The translations under genes and the position numbers were made by a program. From the NCBI GenBank assembly GCA_023091735.1, contig JALKBU010000734.1, positions 1-26,503 of the forward strand: a stretch of DNA of 26,503 bases, written 5' to 3'. The stretch is from Trichomonas tenax (Eukaryota > Parabasalia > Trichomonadida > Trichomonadidae). Positions 25,695 to 26,503 of this stretch are shown in pieces; positions within the stretch are counted from its first letter, which is position 1, and every line of letters starts with the position of its first letter. The notes under the pieces were generated by a model, which was given only the letters and a program-made list of their open reading frames with translations, did no database searches and had not been told where the DNA came from.

Positions 25695-26021
25695 TACCTC
25701 CTCAATATTTTTATTGGACCCTTTATTGTAAATTCATTAAATTTCTGTCATCAATTTTGCCATATAATAACAGTTGAACAGCTAACCTTTGTGCTGCATA
25801 TCCTGTCTAGCTTCGATTCTTTCATATATGATTGTTACTTTCAGATTGAGATACTGAGAGGAGAAGACAAACTATACCGAAAATTTTTGGTATAATTTGT
25901 ATTTTTGGCCTTATCTCGGCCAATAATCAACATCTAGCCTTATGGTAATATAGACAGATGGGCAATATGTTTTTCCATGATCTGTGAGAGTTTGAAGCGA
26001 TTCTAAAATTTCATCCTCCAT
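25690..26021 (-). pseudogene. RWD-domain pseudogene with frameshifts
   Basis: Starting at an ATG at 26021, a 36-codon frame reads like an RWD N terminus (M-E-D-E-I-L-E-S-L-Q, then S-V-Y-I-T-I-R-L strand) and stops at TAA at 25911. The next frame supplies the domain's second strand region (R-P-K-I-Q-I-I-P-K-I-F-G-I), and the third frame the following helices (I-E-A-R-Q-D-M, then Y-Y-M-A-K-L-M after H-K-G and a TAG). Order and spacing match GCN2/RWDD-type RWD domains, so I read it as one domain broken by at least two frameshifts and a stop. It ends close to the broken 5' end of the SHIPPO gene. No kinase or other domain follows. Confidence 0.5.
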
Positions 26022-26503
26022 CTTGAGATATTATTAAACAAAAAATATTTAAATCAGTAAATATAATTGTTAGACCATGATAGTTAAAGCAACGGTATAT
26101 ATAATTGTGAAGTGTGTATTGTAATATTCCCGAATTTCCCTCTCAACAGATTTTAGATCTCAGTGTTAAAATGTGGTATTAACATTAACACATAGAATCT
26201 AGAATATTTGAAATATGTGTTATATGAATTCAAATCAATAATACTATATAAGCCTTCAAGATAATGAAATCAAAATTGCCTATAACAGAAAATGTGTGAT
26301 ATTAACTAATATGTGATGAGTATAGAATACATTGATGTGAGTAAAATGTGTCATTTAGTTTTTTTATCATTGGTAATGCTGCATTGTCGAGATATACTCA
26401 AAATTAATATCTCAAAAGTGACTTAATACCGATGTGTTATTTGGAGTGTATCAATTTGTATATTGTTGTTGCCTTTGTATAAATATTTGTGCTAATGTGC
26501 ATT
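26022..26503. other. Right-edge spacer
   Basis: AT-rich with no gene, repeat or RNA that I can support. Confidence 0.4.

Noticed and set aside
1..26503. CRISPR arrays, bacterial operons, Shine-Dalgarno sites, rRNA genes
   Set aside because: None seen; gene content and initiator motifs are eukaryotic, and no regularly spaced repeats are present.

Overview
The window looks like nuclear DNA of a flagellated protist, most likely a parabasalid of the Tritrichomonas/Trichomonas type. The clues are AT-rich, short intergenic spaces; intronless genes on both strands; an R2R3 Myb protein; cilium/flagellum proteins (CFAP20, a SHIPPO-repeat protein, a ZC2HC1 protein); and TCA-type initiator motifs (TCACTTTTT) just upstream of several start codons. 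The genus assignment is inference.

Layout. 0-3.4 kb: a decayed WD40-like fragment, CFAP20, and a helical protein with three EB1-binding SxIP-type motifs. 3.46-4.76 kb: an inverted partial duplicate of the 17.1-17.8 kb locus, holding the tail of the beta-helix gene and a tRNA-Met gene, with about 600 bp inserted at the tRNA 3' end. 4.9-6.8 kb: a SAM-ZC2HC1 protein and a small beta-trefoil protein. 6.8-9.0 kb: gene-poor, with a pair of inverted repeats. 9.0-12.5 kb: a RING-like protein, a small beta-rich protein, and a small disordered protein with a dense cluster of E2F-type sites upstream. 12.5-15.0 kb: mostly non-coding, with an inverted-repeat-bounded gene remnant. 15.0-20.3 kb: Myb, a seven-TM protein, a decayed tRNA copy and an 837-aa beta-helix protein. 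20.8-23.9 kb: a polyprenol-reductase-like membrane enzyme, a coiled-coil protein and a PMT-type O-mannosyltransferase. 24.4-26.5 kb: a SHIPPO protein whose 5' end looks broken, and a frameshifted RWD-domain pseudogene.

Functional themes. Three genes (CFAP20, SHIPPO, SAM-ZC2HC1), and perhaps the SxIP protein, point to axoneme and microtubule biology. The SRD5A3-like reductase and the PMT-like enzyme both belong to dolichol-linked glycosylation and lie about 1.5 kb apart. The E2F-site cluster suggests one cell-cycle-regulated promoter. The most unusual structures are the duplicated tRNA locus, where the second copy serves as a natural empty site for the insertion in the first, and the recurring inverted-repeat ends that may mark a small mobile-element family. 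Several track-style starts in this region are not ATG, so starts here were moved to the first plausible ATG.
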